NCBI RefSeq assembly: GCF_005116445.1
Contig: NZ_SWBQ01000001.1
Span: forward strand, 620,001 to 684,000
DNA length: 64,000 nt
From: Pedobacter frigoris
GTDB taxonomy: Bacteria; Bacteroidota; Bacteroidia; Sphingobacteriales; Sphingobacteriaceae
Reading direction: 5' to 3'
A program made the position numbers and the translations under genes. The notes under the pieces were generated by a model, which had not been told where the DNA came from, searched no databases, and saw only the letters and a list, made by a program, of their open reading frames with translations. Each line of letters starts with the position of its first letter. Position 1 is the first letter of the stretch. Shown here piece by piece: positions 62,988-64,000 of the stretch.

Positions 62988-63461
62988 ATGGATTTAAGTA
63001 GAACGAAACGCTTGCGGAAAATTATTGGTTTTAATGTTCTTATACTATTCTTCGTTTCTTCATGTAGCCAATTGGACAATCAATCATTAGGTGAAAACCT
63101 TTCTATATGGGAAGGGGATAAGAAAGAAGATAGGGCAATTGTTTATTGTGAAGGAAATTGCAGGGGAGGGATTTATGTTATTCCAAGTTATGATAGACAT
63201 TATGACAGTAGCGGCAGGTATGCCGAATATTTAATAGATGCTAAATCTAATGCGGATTGGGTGATAGCAAAGACGTTTATGATAAAACATGACAGAAGAA
63301 ATTATTGGATTATAAACAAGGAATTCAATATTAATAATTTAGACTGCGAAAAAGCTAATTGCGACAGTATAATACAATCAAAAATTATTGGCCCTTTAGA
63401 TTACCAAACACTTAAGGAAAAAAATAAAGCACTCAATATAAATCTAACTTTAGAGCATTAA
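62988..63461 (+). CDS. Lipoprotein, probable immunity for tip E
   Basis: The 157-residue protein has a type II signal with lipobox VSSC (Cys26). The mature part has four cysteines and a beta-rich core ([39 protein letters not shown]). As a membrane-attached, periplasm-facing protein next to a toxin tip, it could neutralise a toxin acting in the periplasm or on the envelope; this is an inference from position and topology. Confidence 0.7.
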   Translation: MDLSRTKRLRKIIGFNVLILFFVSSCSQLDNQSLGENLSIWEGDKKEDRAIVYCEGNCRGGIYVIPSYDRHYDSSGRYAEYLIDAKSNADWVIAKTFMIKHDRRNYWIINKEFNINNLDCEKANCDSIIQSKIIGPLDYQTLKEKNKALNINLTLEH

Positions 63462-64000
63462 GTAACTTAAAGCGGCTTGATTATGGTGCAAGGTTCTATG
63501 ATCCGGTGATTGGCAGGTGGAATGTGGTAGATATGCTAGCTGAATTAGCACCAAACTTAACACCTTTTAGATATTGTTTCAATAGTCCAATTAATTATAT
63601 TGATCCTTTGGGGTTGTGGGAGAAAAATGCTCAGGGCTATACCACAGATAAGAAGGAAGATATAGCACGATTTCTTGATATGATTCAAATAGAAAATTAT
63701 TCTCTAAAAAATACTCCTAGTATGTCTCAAATGTCGAAGTTTATTGATGGAGAGATGAAAGGTAGATTGGGAACTTTGAGTGACGGCAGTAAATTGGCAA
63801 AAGGCTTTAATATAACTCAGAAAAGAGATTTTTATGGTGGAAAGCATTGGATGATCGATAAAAAATCCTATGATAATTTCTGGCATAGTGTTCAAGGAGA
63901 TTTGACTCCAGATGCATTGGATCCACGTACTTTAAGAAAGAATTTACTCGGCACAACTTATGCGGGTGGTGATAACCCCACGAAATATAATGGAGAAGAA
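63455..64000 (+). CDS. Headless RHS toxin tip F (runs off the right edge)
   Basis: The frame is open without a start codon to base 64000. It encodes [20 protein letters not shown], the RHS core ending [16 protein letters not shown], and about 130 residues of a new tip ending [19 protein letters not shown]. The core matches tips A and B only at the conserved [19 protein letters not shown] stretch, so it comes from a different RHS gene. The tip end resembles, from memory, RHS tips that continue into an HD-containing phospholipase-like domain. The start and 3' end are unknown. Confidence 0.7.

Overview
The window is chromosomal DNA from a Bacteroidetes bacterium, most likely Sphingobacteriaceae and Pedobacter-like. 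The evidence is moderate-to-low GC, repeated matches to the Bacteroidetes promoter consensus (TTTG, about 20 nt, TAnnTTTG), scarce Shine-Dalgarno sequences, a type B L31 protein, the menaquinone futalosine enzyme MqnC, propeller/Y_Y_Y/LytS histidine kinases, paired DUF3857 proteins and RHS-family toxins. I saw no rRNA, tRNA, CRISPR array or complete insertion sequence.

Region 1 (1-23.8 kb) is a conserved housekeeping block. In order it holds a truncated membrane-anchored unknown, DUF423 and priA; pcm facing smpB; an mntR-mntH manganese unit with a palindromic operator; an Lrp/AsnC regulator; ung with a thioredoxin-like gene; a TPR-like membrane protein; lysS; an acyl-CoA synthetase; iscS-iscU-iscA; methylmalonyl-CoA epimerase; L31; then a GlmU-like beta-helix protein, tpiA, prmA, mpl, an XRE regulator, an acyltransferase-like protein and a small acidic protein.

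Region 2 (24-50.8 kb) is signalling, envelope and metabolic genes. A propeller sensor kinase and LytTR regulator are divergent from two exported ferritin-like proteins. Then come mqnC; an M16 protease pair with one inactive-looking partner; two DUF3857/transglutaminase-like exported proteins, one with a lost active site; a GH43 glycosidase with a DoxX-like protein; an S41 protease; a NarL-type two-component pair; small exported proteins; guaB; and a LytTR regulator beside an unknown protein and an array of 11-bp repeats.

Region 3 (51-64 kb) is accessory. It is a collection of headless RHS toxin tips, each followed by a probable immunity gene: a tip with DUF4279; a second tip with a small acidic partner; a bare toxin tail overlapping an immunity gene; a frameshifted ParB-like tip with a pentapeptide protein; a tip with a lipoprotein; and an incomplete tip at the right edge. 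Near-identical core segments are repeated between tips and could serve as recombination substrates. Between the tips (56.6-61.9 kb) lies an overlapping operon for a type II secretion/type IV pilus-like machine: FN3-like lipoprotein, GspC/PilP-like protein, MORN-like protein, beta-helix membrane protein, two prepilins and GspF. Directly after it is the promoter and broken N-terminus of an RHS gene. The most notable hypothesis is that this pseudopilus machine and the RHS toxins form one functional or evolutionary unit.
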